NCBI GenBank assembly: GCA_004014935.1
Contig: CP025324.1
Span: forward strand, 2,046,501 to 2,110,500
Direction: 5' to 3'
Source: Saccharomycopsis malanga
Taxonomy: Eukaryota; Ascomycota; Saccharomycetes; Ascoideales; Saccharomycopsidaceae
Length of the DNA: 64,000 bases
Made by a program: the position numbers and the translations under genes. Below, one piece after another: positions 1 to 10,278 of this stretch. The notes under the pieces are model-generated. The model worked only from the letters and a program-made list of their open reading frames with translations, did no database searches and had not been told where the DNA came from. Positions within the stretch are counted from its first letter, which is position 1. Every line of letters starts with the position of its first letter.

Positions 1-627
1 GGAGAAATTAAAATTGACGAAATCGATGAAACTCAAGCGGATAAAATCATCAAAAGCTCGGTAAGCAAGTTTTGGCAGTTAACATTAGAACTTCCAGACA
101 AAAAAATATTATCCACTAAAAACGTGTCACTCATTGAACAAATATCTCTCAGTAAATTGTTGCATGCCAAGTTCAATACACCCAGAGCACTTAGTGATAC
201 CATATCCAAAACATACACTCTACTTTCATTACCAAACTACTTGATACTAAATTATGATAGATTTAACAAAAACTTTAGACACAACTTCAACGATATTGTT
301 ATCAAATATGACGTGGACAGCTTGGATATGAATAGTTATGTACCGTCAAAGTCCGGTAACGAATATAGACTTATAGCCAATATCGTTCACGACTCAATAA
401 ATGACCAAAATGACGACAGCGACCAAAAACAACCTGGGGCAAACAAACTCTTTAACGCTAATAACCATAGCTGGAGAATCCAACTTTTGGATCCTCTCAA
501 TGAGGGTTGGTACGAAATTAACAATTCGCAAGTCAAGAAGATTAACAAACGTTTGATTTTCCTTAATGAAAGTTATATTCAGGTGTGGCAGAAAAAATCT
601 GTTTCATACAGTTTTAGCACCAACTGA
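1..627 (+). CDS. SAD1: Sad1/USP39-like splicing factor, 3' part only
   Basis: The reading frame is open from the first base of the window, so the 5' end of the gene lies outside it. About 208 C-terminal residues are visible. They match the C-terminal half of the Sad1/USP39 ubiquitin-hydrolase-like fold: FWQLTLELPD near the start, then LPNYLILNYDRF, LIANIVHD, and the terminal pattern WYEINNSQVKK followed by LNESYIQVW. Members of this family are catalytically inactive ubiquitin proteases that bind the tri-snRNP and help it assemble or stay in the spliceosome, in the nucleus. An acidic, Asn/Gln-rich loop (around bases 400-450) is inserted just before the last strand pair. The internal ATG at 124 is not the start, because homology continues upstream of it. 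The gene converges on PAA1. Confidence 0.85.
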   Translation, partial: GEIKIDEIDETQADKIIKSSVSKFWQLTLELPDKKILSTKNVSLIEQISLSKLLHAKFNTPRALSDTISKTYTLLSLPNYLILNYDRFNKNFRHNFNDIVIKYDVDSLDMNSYVPSKSGNEYRLIANIVHDSINDQNDDSDQKQPGANKLFNANNHSWRIQLLDPLNEGWYEINNSQVKKINKRLIFLNESYIQVWQKKSVSYSFSTN

Positions 628-1255
628 AATGGTTGTTTATGTGAGAATAGGTTCGAAATGGTGTCATTATCTTTCAAAATTGATATTTTGCAGTGGAAAT
701 ATCCACAAAACATGACTTAAATATGTGAATACAAGGCTTTCTACAGAAATGTTGCCTCTTAGTTGTAATTTAGATTGTTCAAATTACCACAGTTAATGAG
801 GGGACAAAAAGATGAGTTATAGTGTTGGTACTTTGAACTTTTACTGTAATACTGTGGGGGCCATAACTTTTTATTATCAGCAAGTATATACTTTAGTTCC
901 TTGAGTTACCTATTTTCTCCGTTCACTTTGAGATTGAAACATATTTTCAAGCATCTATTTATTTAAGGACAATGTATATTAAGCTGAGGATTACATACTT
1001 TCAATCCCATCAATAATAAAATCTTCTATTTAGAGCTCAGTACATTTTAATAACATTAAAATCAAACATTTTATTCGTCTGACTTGTAGCTTATTTACCC
1101 ACCCACTACACATGCCATAACCCAAAAGTGCTCAAATGTATTGGAATAACTAACGTAAAACAACACCGATGTGCCCAGTATGAAATGAAAATTGCAAAAG
1201 TTTATTAATATAAAGAACAAAAAAACAAGCGAACTGAAGTGTACTATGAACAACC
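628..1255. other. Intergenic, convergent 3' ends
   Basis: This 628 bp AT-rich spacer lies between the 3' ends of SAD1 and PAA1. I see no open frame with protein-like composition, no RNA gene and no copy of the dispersed repeats found elsewhere in the window. Confidence 0.6.
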
Positions 1256-1951
1256 CTACAACTTTTCTTCTTCTGAAACCAAGGCAATTTGCATATCATG
1301 CCATTGTTCTCCTCCATGAGTGCATTTACTGACGCCTTTATCTTCAAAACCCAAGTTTTGGTAAAACTCTAGCAAACCCTGCTGAGCGAGAATGGTGATA
1401 AAGGCGCCTACCTGTTGGTTTGAAAGTTTCTGGATATAGTCATGAAGAAGCAAAGTACCAATCTTCTTTCCGCGGTAGTCTGGATGGACAGCAATGGAAT
1501 GCAAACCAATGTTGTTTGACGACTCTACATGTCCTACAGTGTCCTGGGCAGCGCCGGCAGCAGCTCTGAGGTTTCCAGTTTTGGAGGCAGCAAGAAATTG
1601 GTCTGGGACCTTCATAGCTTGTTCGTCGATATACTGAGAATGGATCTTGGTGGACAAAATATGGCCAATAAGGGTTTCTTCAACTATAGAAGATTTCTCA
1701 TCAGGAAGATACGAAGCATCATTAGAAGCATTGGAAGCTTTTGCTTCATCGGAATCATTATATTTTCCACCGAAAGATCTTACAAACAAACCAGACGAAA
1801 GCTCTGGGCAAACCGTCAATCTATACTTGATGGCGTCAAGCGATGCCGCCTGTGCTTCCGGAAAACAACGCGATTCTAACTTATGAACCTGATCAGCATC
1901 ATTCAAACAAAGAGGTCTGATGGCAAGATGAAGCGGTAACTGTTGAGTCAT
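1256..1951 (-). CDS. PAA1: GNAT-family polyamine/arylalkylamine N-acetyltransferase
   Basis: This 231-residue protein resembles yeast Paa1, the homologue of vertebrate AANAT, which acetylates polyamines and arylalkylamines with acetyl-CoA in the cytoplasm. The N-terminal block has IRPLCLNDADQVHKLESRCF, then KYRLTVCPELSSGLFVR, both typical of the family. The acetyl-CoA-binding GNAT motif A is HSIAVHPDYRGKKIGTLLL, and motif B contains GLLEFYQNLGFED. A Ser/Asn/Asp-rich insertion of about 60 residues separates the first two blocks. I chose the ATG at 1951, because the frame continues upstream only to a TTG codon and homology starts right after this ATG. It is divergent from LSM5 across a 238 bp shared promoter. 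Confidence 0.85.
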   Translation of the reverse strand: MTQQLPLHLAIRPLCLNDADQVHKLESRCFPEAQAASLDAIKYRLTVCPELSSGLFVRSFGGKYNDSDEAKASNASNDASYLPDEKSSIVEETLIGHILSTKIHSQYIDEQAMKVPDQFLAASKTGNLRAAAGAAQDTVGHVESSNNIGLHSIAVHPDYRGKKIGTLLLHDYIQKLSNQQVGAFITILAQQGLLEFYQNLGFEDKGVSKCTHGGEQWHDMQIALVSEEEKL

Positions 1952-2189
1952 TGTAAATAAATAATATATATATTGTACCAATAATATTTGTTCTTTTGTT
2001 CAATTGTAACGGAAACGGTCTTGTCGTCATTGTCGGCATTTTATCACCATTTGTTGCCAATGCCGCTTTTGTTAGGCAGCACCAGCGCTCATAATGCGAA
2101 AAAGAATTTTTTCACGTTATACGATATAGATGGGTGTTGTTTATAGGTTAATAATGATAAAGGTGATACTTTAAGGGCTCTAGAACAAT

Positions 2190-2432
2190 ATGGCCGAAAC
2201 TAATGTGGTGCTTCCGCTTGAATTGGTGGACAAATGTATTGGATCAAAGATACTTGTTTTAATGAACAATAGTAAAGAGTTTGAAGGAACGCTTGTAGGA
2301 TTTGATGATTATGTCAATATGGTGTTAGAGAATGTCTCTGAGTATGAGAATGGCGAGAAGTTGTGTGTACGGTCGCGTATGTTGCTTAATGGGAACCATG
2401 TCTCGATGTTGGTCCCAGGTGGGTTGGCTTGA
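2190..2432 (+). CDS. LSM5: LSM5, Sm-like subunit of the Lsm1-7 and Lsm2-8 rings
   Basis: This complete 80-residue Sm-fold protein is about the usual length for Lsm5. Sm motif 1 is visible as [20 protein letters not shown], and Sm motif 2 as [15 protein letters not shown]. The [15 protein letters not shown]-terminal helix is diagnostic of Lsm5 rather than other Lsm proteins. Lsm5 is a subunit of the cytoplasmic Lsm1-7 ring (mRNA decapping) and of the nuclear Lsm2-8 ring, which binds the U6 snRNA 3' end. It is intronless here. It is divergent from PAA1 and followed by a 726 bp spacer. Confidence 0.93.
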   Translation: MAETNVVLPLELVDKCIGSKILVLMNNSKEFEGTLVGFDDYVNMVLENVSEYENGEKLCVRSRMLLNGNHVSMLVPGGLA

Positions 2433-3158
2433 GTTATGTGTAATGTTATGTTGGTGGTGGTGTATGATATAATCAATATAGTAATGAATAATTATGAATT
2501 AGCGGTGTAGAGTTGATATTATGAATTGGTAGTTTGACTTGTTCTTGTAATAAATACTCAATATTATGAATTAGTAGTGTAAAGATGATATTATGAACTG
2601 TCATGTTGGCTAATATTTATTTTAGCAAAGATATATTCAAAAAACTGTCAAAGGAAAAACCGAACAAGACATTGTTGACAAATATATTGTAAATTATAGA
2701 GATCTTTAATATACTTTCAAAAAGAAGGATTGGAAAATACGAGATAATTCAGCTTCAATAGTTGGTGATAAATTACCAAGGTATTGATAAATAAAAATTA
2801 TTGAATAATAACTCTGTTCTGATAAATAAAAACCATTAAACAACATATAGTATTAATAGATAAAGATCATCAAACAACACTTCAACAGAATATACACATA
2901 GATGATCACTGAATTAATGGTAGCATTCTGAAGGTGGTGCGTGGATGGAACATTCTACGATGACGTTTTAGCGATGCGATGATATTTATTAAATGTCAAC
3001 GTTGATAAATAATGAAACAAGTAAGGATTTTGCTGGAAAATTATCAAATTATCATAGAATGATAATAAGGATATAATTGGATATCAGTTGAACGAGTACT
3101 ATTCGAAAAACTACGAGTTAAGGACATATTATCAATTACAGACCATTAATCAACAAAT
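2433..3158. other. Intergenic with imperfect AT-rich repeats
   Basis: The spacer holds two imperfect direct repeats of about 42 bp (near 2484-2525 and 2560-2602, sharing ATTATGAATTAG and GATATTATGAA). Shorter GATAAATAAA-type repeats lie around 2787-2860. The last few hundred bases are presumably the promoter of the TAPT1-like gene. I see no gene. Confidence 0.5.
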
Positions 3159-5486
3159 ATGGGACAACAGCCTCGTAAAAGGCGCGGAAGATCAGCTTCT
3201 GTATCCCACAACTCGTCTTTTTTAAGCTTGTATAATTTGTTACTCCATGAAACAGGTCTAAGTCACCAGCTGGTGCCTTTTGAAATAGATTCCAATTATG
3301 CCAATGCTAACTCACAACTTCTTAAAGACATGTTACATTTTGTCAATGTTCCGATCCATTTGGAAAAGTTTATGCTGTTTGGGCTACTATGCTGTTTACA
3401 CGATTTCCTAGTGGTTTTCACGGTATTACCCCTAAAACTAGCAGTATGTGTGGTGCAATCAGCTAAGATTGTCTATAACAAGTCGCTTGGTTCATTTAAA
3501 AGCCATCTTATGGTATTCTATGTACCCCTAGTACAAGCTCTCTTGTTGGCAGCAAGTCTACATGCCTTGTCTGATCTAGACACGTCTAAATTGTATCATG
3601 ACATTAGACGACAGTCTGCGGTGAAACTTTATGTCATGATAGGGGTTCTTGATGTAGTGGATAAATTAGTATCTACCATGGGTGAAATCATACTCAAATT
3701 TCTATTCAATTTGCAATTTCTGTCATCAAACAAACCTTCTTATACATCCTTCATAACCTTTGCTATTGCCTTTTCTCTTGCTCTCGTCTACCTTCTTGTT
3801 CATTCAGTCTGTCTTATCTACCAGACAGTGTCTCTCAACGTTGCCGTCAATTCGTATTCTAATGCGCTTTTCACTCTTCTTTTATCCTCGCAGTTTTCTG
3901 AAATCAAATCCACTGTTTTCAAAAAGTTTGACAGAGAAGGCTTATTTCAAAACAGCTGTTCAGATCTTGTGGAAAGATTCCAACTCATAATATACTTATT
4001 TCTCATAGGGCTTCGCAATTTGGTACAGGTCCATTTGAATGACCATGATGGTTTGATTCCTAGTTTCTGGACCAAAAACCTTTCGATTTGGTCCCTATTC
4101 TCACCTTCTACTTCTTGGTTCAATGTATCCGGCTTCAAATCCATACAAATCTTTCTCAACCCAACCATTGCGGTCATTGGATCAGAATTGCTTGTGGATT
4201 GGCTCAAACATTCGTACATCACAAACTATAACCATTTCAATCCCAAAATTTATGATCGCTTTTTGAACCTTCTAGCTAACGATTTCCTAGAGTTACATTA
4301 TTATCCTTATGCCTCATCAACCATAGAAGAAAAGCCACACAATACCCCTCAATTATCGGTTCAAGACTTGAATTATCGTGCTATCAATTCTATCCGGAAC
4401 TTAAATATTAGAATAGGGGTTCCTATGCTTGCTTTAAACTTACTCGTTTTCAAAATGGCTTGGCCTTCAGTGAATCAATTCTTGTTTGACAATTTCCCAG
4501 CTCCCACCTCTGTTGGTGAGTACATCAAGAGATTTCTCAACTTACTTGTCATGGTAGTACTACTCTACTTTATCTTGCTTACTGTCAAACTCATCCTATC
4601 TCTATGTCTATTAAAATGGTCCACTAGAAGAAAAACGACTTTTATAAAGACTTGGAAAAAGTTTGACACTTCAGTATCACACATGGAGAGCGTCTCAGAA
4701 AGACATTATGCGAGAAGAGAGAGAACAGGAACCAAAACAGGTTTATCTGCATTGGGTATCACTAATAATGAACCAAATCGTACGCTGGTTCCTGGTATGA
4801 TTAATCCTTTTGAAAGTAGAAGCGGTATGGTGACTCCTCAAGATAGTGAGGTTGAAGAGGTAGAGCCACTGATCGATTATAATGAAATGGTAAATGACAC
4901 TACAATTGGTCTTTCCAAAAATGATTCATTGAATAGAGTGGCTACCTCTTCTGGTACGGTCACAATCGACAACTCAACCTTAAGGCATCGAGCTGAGCAG
5001 ACTCCAAAATATAGATCTAGCAGTCAGTCCAGAACAGGCACACCTCAGAGTCCTACTAAATGGGACAGCCCAATAAGGGAAAACATGATAAGATTTGAAA
5101 AACACATAAAACAGGACAATTCTATAAGACAAGGCAGCCCCGTAAAACGGAATAACCCTACAACCAGAGGAAGCCCTATTAAAAAAGACTTTCCTGATAG
5201 AACCTTCATTTCCAATCTTTACGAGTACGTGGACGTTGTCAACAATGACTATGATTTGAGAAACGGTACCAATTCGTTAATCTTGGGGGCGGGGACCTTG
5301 ACTAAGAATGATTTAAAGTTTCTTTATGATGACTTTGAGACTAGAAGCTCAGTGGACGAGTACCGGTTGAAGAATGATTTGAAAAAGATTGTCAAGAAGA
5401 ATCACGGTGGTGCTGAGGAGATATCAAATGAAGGTGGGTTAGATAATGTTGTGAGGTACAAGATGAGCTCGAAGCGGATCTATTAA
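3159..5486 (+). CDS. EMP65: TAPT1/Emp65-family ER membrane protein
   Basis: This 775-residue polytopic protein belongs to the TAPT1/Emp65 (DUF747) family. The diagnostic region is VPIHLEKFMLFGLLCCLHDF, then VFTVLPLKL, followed by LYHDIRRQSAVKLYVMIGVL and DVVDKLVSTMGEIIL. About six hydrophobic segments lie between residues 70 and 500. A hydrophilic Ser/Thr/Arg/Asn-rich tail of about 250 residues follows, with repeated QGSP/RGSP-like motifs near residues 640-680. Yeast Emp65 works with the SUN-like protein Slp1 in the ER to guard soluble proteins from degradation; mammalian TAPT1 is linked to cilia and Golgi. Orthology to EMP65 is inferred from the family, since only one member is expected in yeasts. 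It converges on SPP2. Confidence 0.75.
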   Translation: MGQQPRKRRGRSASVSHNSSFLSLYNLLLHETGLSHQLVPFEIDSNYANANSQLLKDMLHFVNVPIHLEKFMLFGLLCCLHDFLVVFTVLPLKLAVCVVQSAKIVYNKSLGSFKSHLMVFYVPLVQALLLAASLHALSDLDTSKLYHDIRRQSAVKLYVMIGVLDVVDKLVSTMGEIILKFLFNLQFLSSNKPSYTSFITFAIAFSLALVYLLVHSVCLIYQTVSLNVAVNSYSNALFTLLLSSQFSEIKSTVFKKFDREGLFQNSCSDLVERFQLIIYLFLIGLRNLVQVHLNDHDGLIPSFWTKNLSIWSLFSPSTSWFNVSGFKSIQIFLNPTIAVIGSELLVDWLKHSYITNYNHFNPKIYDRFLNLLANDFLELHYYPYASSTIEEKPHNTPQLSVQDLNYRAINSIRNLNIRIGVPMLALNLLVFKMAWPSVNQFLFDNFPAPTSVGEYIKRFLNLLVMVVLLYFILLTVKLILSLCLLKWSTRRKTTFIKTWKKFDTSVSHMESVSERHYARRERTGTKTGLSALGITNNEPNRTLVPGMINPFESRSGMVTPQDSEVEEVEPLIDYNEMVNDTTIGLSKNDSLNRVATSSGTVTIDNSTLRHRAEQTPKYRSSSQSRTGTPQSPTKWDSPIRENMIRFEKHIKQDNSIRQGSPVKRNNPTTRGSPIKKDFPDRTFISNLYEYVDVVNNDYDLRNGTNSLILGAGTLTKNDLKFLYDDFETRSSVDEYRLKNDLKKIVKKNHGGAEEISNEGGLDNVVRYKMSSKRIY

Positions 5487-6461
5487 GATGCTTTCATTGG
5501 AATTTACTATGTGTGTTGAGTGGATTTGATAAAATATTAAAGGATAATAATGATTGATGGATAAGATTGTAATATAGTAATAATTTTGTATCCCATTTGA
5601 GCTCAGGTTTGTAGACATAGAAAGTATTTCGTCTTAAAATTTGTCATGATGATAAATGTATCATACCCAATACCAAAGAAACCATTTTGTTGCGAAATCA
5701 TATCAAATTGATAAAGAAGCATATCGAATTTATATTATTAGACAGTACATAGCGTTTTTGACACCATTAGTTATCAAAAAATAGCGTATAAAACTTTTGG
5801 ACCAGATATCAATTGAAATATATATTAAGAGTGGTAAAATCCTAGTGAAACTTGTGTATATAGTGATATCAACAAATTATGGGTGAATTCAATCTTGATA
5901 GAAAAGGAAATGGGGAAATTAACGCTGGAACACCCATTGCTGGTGAATGGATAAATAGAAGTTAGAAGAGAATGAATAAAAATAACTTATAATGTTTAAA
6001 TGACATGAGATATGTTTTCAGTTTTGAACTCTAGTACTCTGACAAATTATATTGATTTAAAGTTTGTAACAATCATGGAAACGCCTGTATAGGTCTTCCT
6101 TTCAGTAACCATCAACAGGACTCTTATATTTACTTATGCTTTTCTTATTTTACCTAATACTTACTTTCCAATACTTGGATGAGCTGCCTTCTTGGTATAC
6201 ACAACAAATCCATTTTTCCACTATCTCTAAATCTTTTGAGATTGTTGTGGTCTTTGCATAAATATATCCTTATCGTGTGTTGAAAACCCAATTAAAAAGA
6301 ACTTTTTTCTTGAAATATCTATTACTAACCCTATTAAATGTATACAATTCCAACTGTTTCAAACAAACATTTACACAATGAGCTCAAATTATAATACTTA
6401 ATCAAACACACAATATATACTTTCTAATATACAATTCATCAAATTCGTCTGTCATAAAATC
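5487..6461. other. Intergenic, convergent 3' ends
   Basis: This 975 bp AT-rich spacer lies between TAPT1/EMP65 and SPP2. I find no gene longer than about 30 codons and no dispersed repeat. Its length is unusual for two convergent 3' ends, so a short non-coding RNA cannot be excluded. Confidence 0.45.
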
Positions 6462-7103
6462 CTAACGATCCTCCTCGACAATCTTACCTGTCTTGGGATC
6501 CTTGAGTACCACTGGATTATATTTTACGTCTCTCTTCCGTTTCGTTGCAGGGGGAGCCGCTTTAGCACCAAGCCCTAGAAACTCTGGTCTTTGAGCCAAT
6601 TTTACAGAATCCTCCTTACTATCTTGTTCTGTATCGCCTTTCCAACCTAGTCCTCTCAAGAAAGCAGCTCCAAACTGGTCTACAGGAACTTTTTGATAAC
6701 TATCCAATGTAGGATCTTCCTCTTCACCTTCTTTATGTTGTACGGTACTGCCATTTCGCTGTATTATGGATGGTCCTTCAGAAACATTAAGTCCATAAGC
6801 CAATTTTTCATCGTCGTTTTCAACTGATTTGTTAGTCAGTTCAGTAATAGAAGTCCTCGTTTGCGGTGGCCTTATCACCAATACTTTTGCCTTTTGTTGT
6901 TCAATCTTTGCCTTTTCATTGGCTTCTTTATCAAAACTTTCAATACCAATCAACTGAGCTTCTTCTTCTTCTTCTTCATTTCGATTTTCCCAAACTTTAC
7001 TGCCCAAAACCAGCGACACTTTCTTCTTCTTCTTCACCAAAGAAAGCGAAACCTTCTTCTTTTGGACTTTTTCACCTCCTTTTAACGATATCTTAAGCGG
7101 CAT
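6462..7103 (-). CDS. SPP2: Spp2-like pre-mRNA splicing factor (Prp2 activator)
   Basis: This 213-residue, highly charged protein contains the G-patch-like Spp2/GPKOW signature at about residues 140-156 (VDQFGAAFLRGLGWKGD). This segment binds and activates the DEAH-box helicase Prp2 in the spliceosome before the first step of splicing. The N-terminus is Lys-rich, with two K-rich clusters in the first 30 residues suggesting nuclear import. It also carries a Glu run and the motif LGLGAKAAP near the C-terminus, typical of the family. The rest looks disordered. It shares a 470 bp divergent promoter with PEX10, and that promoter contains a SINE-like insertion. Confidence 0.8.
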   Translation of the reverse strand: MPLKISLKGGEKVQKKKVSLSLVKKKKKVSLVLGSKVWENRNEEEEEEAQLIGIESFDKEANEKAKIEQQKAKVLVIRPPQTRTSITELTNKSVENDDEKLAYGLNVSEGPSIIQRNGSTVQHKEGEEEDPTLDSYQKVPVDQFGAAFLRGLGWKGDTEQDSKEDSVKLAQRPEFLGLGAKAAPPATKRKRDVKYNPVVLKDPKTGKIVEEDR

Positions 7104-7180
7104 CTTCTTATATTGCCATCATAAAACTTGACATCATCTCCAAAAGAAAGAAAAAATTATTATTATATAGCCTGCGCGCT

Positions 7181-7477
7181 AGCTACTGGGCCGGATGGCT
7201 CAGTGGTTAGTGCTCTCGGAAAAGAGAGAAAAAAAAAGACCTAACAGGATCAAGGGTTCGATTCCCATCTACGATACTTTTTACTGGCTGTTTTTACGAC
7301 ACTGAACGTGACTTCACAGGCAACTGTCCGAAACACAACCTACTGCTTACTTTCAACCAATTCATTGAGTGCAATTATTTTCAATAGGACATGGTTGGGT
7401 TTTACAGAGCCCCTTTAGAAGTAGCGCGTATATACGACACCGACACTTGCTGGCTCTCAATATAAAATATTGTTATT
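7181..7477 (+). mobile_element. SINE-like element, full length, flanked by a 14 bp duplication
   Basis: A tRNA-like head has an A box (TGGCTCAGTGG, 7196-7206) and a B box (GGTTCGATTCC, near 7255). The body contains TTTTTACGACACTGAACGTG, and the conserved 3' segment is GCGCGTATATACGA, running into an AT-rich ATT-type tail. The flanks match over 14 bases with one mismatch: ATAGCCTGCGCGCT at 7167-7180 and ATAGCATGCGCGCT at 7478-7491. The acceptor stem does not pair, so it is not a functional tRNA gene. The element fills most of the SPP2-PEX10 divergent promoter. T5 runs inside the body could terminate Pol III early. Confidence 0.75.
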
Positions 7478-7573
7478 ATAGCATGCGCGCTCATAACCGC
7501 TATATATATAGAGATGGAATGAGATTGGCTAATGAGTTGAAGATTTAAGAGTGAGAAGAGCAGAGAATAAGTG

Positions 7574-8587
7574 ATGATTAATGTGTTTCCTTTTGCTGAT
7601 GCCGCAGCGATTGTGCGAGCTCATCAGAAGGATCTGTATTATGAGACTTATCTTCATCGGCTCTTGGTTGAGACTGTGCAAGTATTTAAAGGCCAACGAT
7701 ATTTGATCAGGCATCAAGACAGCATCTTATCGATTGGTGCCTTTCTTTATTTAGCCTTGACAACTCTCAGGAACACCCGGACCCTTGGCGAGGAGTATGT
7801 AGACGTGATTTACACGAGTCGAAATGGCAGAAAGCTTCCCTCGAGATGGCGGAAAGTCGGATTTGTAGTATCCTATTCTGTGATTCCTTGGTTGATAGCC
7901 AAGCTCACTAGCAAATTGAGATCGCTTATAGATCATGCGGAAACCGGAAATGGCCCGGAATCTTTTAAAAAGAGAGTCATGTCAAAACTACATGGAATTG
8001 TTCCATTGTTAACCCGTGCCATGCTGCTCCCTGAAGTAAACTTGGCTGTATTCTACATTGTTGGAACATATTACCACTTGTCAAAGAGGGTTTTTGGCCT
8101 CCGCTATGCATTGGGCCACCTTGACTCAGGGCCCCACTCGTCATCTACCGGTCTGTTTTTCCGGAAACCGGGGGTAGGCTACGAGATCTTGGGTGTATTG
8201 ATGTTTTTAAAGATTGCCTCCACCTGTGCAGGCGACATTTCAAAGTATCTCAATGAGAGACTCGTCAACTACATTGGCCTGGCTTCTTCCACCGAAAAAA
8301 ACCAACCTTCAAACCTGTCTATGGACTCTTATTACGTTTACGACTTGAAAAGCGCTCTTGCCTCAGGAAATCAACACGACATTGACTTGACAAACCCAAA
8401 CAAGTTGCCCTATTTGTCAGGAACATCCCGAAAGTGCATGTTGTGCTTGTCTCACATGCTCAACCCAACATCGTTGCCTTGTGGCCACATCTGTTGCTGG
8501 AACTGCATCATCGACTGGTGCAAGGACCACAATGACTGTCCCTTGTGCCGTAATCCCATAAACCAACAGCTCATTCCTTTGCAGTGA
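7574..8587 (+). CDS. PEX10: PEX10, peroxisomal RING-finger E3 ligase subunit
   Basis: This 337-residue protein matches Pex10 along its length. The N-terminus has FPFADAAAIVRAHQKD, followed by RTLGEEYVDVIYTSRNGRK, and KRVFGLRYALGHL lies in the membrane region. A C-terminal C3HC4 RING spans about residues 287-325 (CMLCLSHML, PCGHICCWNCI, CPLCRNP). Pex10 forms the peroxisomal membrane ubiquitin ligase with Pex2 and Pex12 and ubiquitinates the import receptor Pex5 for recycling. I use the ATG at 7574, because the preceding in-frame codon is GTG. The presence of peroxisome biogenesis fits the peroxisomal amine oxidase at the other end of the window. The gene is divergent from SPP2. Confidence 0.93.
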   Translation: MINVFPFADAAAIVRAHQKDLYYETYLHRLLVETVQVFKGQRYLIRHQDSILSIGAFLYLALTTLRNTRTLGEEYVDVIYTSRNGRKLPSRWRKVGFVVSYSVIPWLIAKLTSKLRSLIDHAETGNGPESFKKRVMSKLHGIVPLLTRAMLLPEVNLAVFYIVGTYYHLSKRVFGLRYALGHLDSGPHSSSTGLFFRKPGVGYEILGVLMFLKIASTCAGDISKYLNERLVNYIGLASSTEKNQPSNLSMDSYYVYDLKSALASGNQHDIDLTNPNKLPYLSGTSRKCMLCLSHMLNPTSLPCGHICCWNCIIDWCKDHNDCPLCRNPINQQLIPLQ

Positions 8588-9089
8588 GCTTTTGTTGCTA
8601 TGTTATACTGTAATTACATTAATGCTATTCACTGGACATTATGGACACTTCAAACTGGATCTTTGAAAATCTATTTTAACAGGCCCATTGCCTTAACCAG
8701 TGGCCATTATCTATTATTCTACATTATTACGCGGTTTTAAGAGCATATTATGAATTATATTGCGAGTTCTATTTGTTTGGAATAATTTTTCGCTACCTGT
8801 TGATATCACACTCATTTGATAGCTTAATTGACAATTTACTAATGCTAACTGGTGGTGATACACCCAAGTATTGTAAAGTAAAAATTAAGTCTACCTAATT
8901 ATTCGTAAACATAAATGTTTAGCTGAACGTTACCCAAAGTTGGGCGTATATAGAAGTTTTTATAAATATTCTACTGGTCCAAATATGCTATCAAGAAACA
9001 GATGAACTAAACTTCTAAACTTCAAATTGATAATTGAATAAGAGAGGCACTAAACTTTAAAGTGATAATTGTGCAAGAATGTCTGTGAG
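8588..9089. other. Intergenic, PEX10 3' flank
   Basis: This is AT-rich sequence downstream of PEX10. I see no coding frame or RNA gene before the repeat fragment that begins near 9090. Confidence 0.5.
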
Positions 9090-9690
9090 GGGTGGAGAAC
9101 ACGATTGTTAACAACTTATGTGTGATTTTCGACAAAATGATACTTTCTCACTATTAGATAATTTTTATACTCCAAATCTTAGAAAAAAAAGTACATGATA
9201 AAAACTCTAGGATTTAAAGAGTATGGAAATATAATGTTTGTACGATTTTGTTTGCTGTAACGACTCTAGAATATCATCTAAAAGAATCAACTTTTTGTCA
9301 AAATTGGCAATTTTCCGTTTTATCAAATATTTATTCGCAAATCTGAATGTTGTTACTACAAATAGTACTATAATGTTGGAGAAAAATTCAGGATTATGGG
9401 TTATGTTTTTTTGAATCAAGATAGTCTGACTAGTACAGATTTAATTCAATAAAACGTTTGATGATTATTCCAAAACGACGAGAGCGCGAATTGAGTCAAA
9501 AAACCAAAGTGAGGAACGCCACACTTCATTTTCTGCACTATTCTGCACTATTCTGCACTATTTTGTGTGGCGCATGGCCTAACCAACTTGGCCACCTGGC
9601 AATTGTAAGATATATAGGCATATCTCTGTTTAAAAGAGATGTATCTTTACTTTTCGAAAGTATATTTTGGCAATTAATATGCCGAGTTTT
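9090..9690 (-). mobile_element. Long tRNA-headed element family, fragment truncated at both ends
   Basis: This is the central part of the 1.25 kb repeat also found at 14790, 29098 and 42152. It includes the 70-codon open frame (9207-9419, minus strand), the tRNA-Thr-like module (TGGCCAAGTTGG read on the minus strand) and the CGCCACAC/GTGTGGCG hairpin. In this copy the hairpin loop carries three copies of a decamer (TTCTGCACTA) instead of two. The common head and the distal 3' part are absent. Ends were placed by eye against the other copies and are good to about 10 bp. Confidence 0.65.
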
Positions 9691-9751
9691 TGGTTATACA
9701 CACAAAGTATGGGCTAAATGTTTTAGATATTATAGATCTTGCTTCACTTTG

Positions 9752-9890
9752 GTTAATAATAATCATATCAAATATTTCGAGCCCAGTACATATCAGTTTC
9801 GTATATACGCGCAATATCTGAGGAGATTTGGTAAAGCCCAATCATGCCCTGTTTATCATAATCTTCTCACCCTTGAGCTTATTAGGACCA
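9752..9890 (-). mobile_element. SINE-like element, 3' part, short-body type
   Basis: Read on the minus strand it contains the body GGGCATGATTGGGCTTTACC, then GCGCGTATATACGAAACTG, ATATGTACTGGGCTCGAAAT and a tail with GATTATTATTAA. The tRNA-like head is missing or too diverged to recognise. The body matches the short-body variant seen at 54425 and 60330. Confidence 0.6.
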
Positions 9891-10278
9891 TCTGCCAAAC
9901 CTCATGGTACTAGGATGCTTGATCTTACTGCAAAGTGACAGACTCATTGATGGTGTACTATTTGTATGTATTGAAGGAAAACATCTATTAAATTTCTGCA
10001 ACAATCATGACAATCGAAAAATTGTGCCAATTTCTACTCCTGAGTAATCACCACACATTTAGCTATTCACTTTTGTTTCCCGCTTATTTGCTTTACATTG
10101 GAATTAAACATTCCCATAGTAGACTTTGTCTTCTTCTGTATTGTTTTATACTCATTATAGTTATAAGCATAAACATACCAATGATAACATAAATATGCTT
10201 TTACAAACATTATAATGTAAATTATGTACATTGTTAGTTGATACAACCAATCTATACAACTATAAAAACAAAAAGCCA
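9891..10278. other. Intergenic, HEL2 3' flank
   Basis: AT-rich sequence in which I recognise no gene or repeat. Confidence 0.45.

Noticed and set aside
5879-5965. 28-codon frame starting MGEFNLDRKG between EMP65 and SPP2
   Set aside because: Too short to judge, no motif, and spacers of this composition give such frames by chance.
7189-7275. Functional tRNA gene at the SINE head
   Set aside because: A and B boxes are intact, but the 5' and 3' acceptor strands do not pair, the D-stem has a mismatch and no plausible anticodon arm is present; the sequence recurs as part of a repeat.
9458-9913. 151-codon frame downstream of PEX10
   Set aside because: It runs antisense across two different dispersed repeat fragments and is not open in the other copies.
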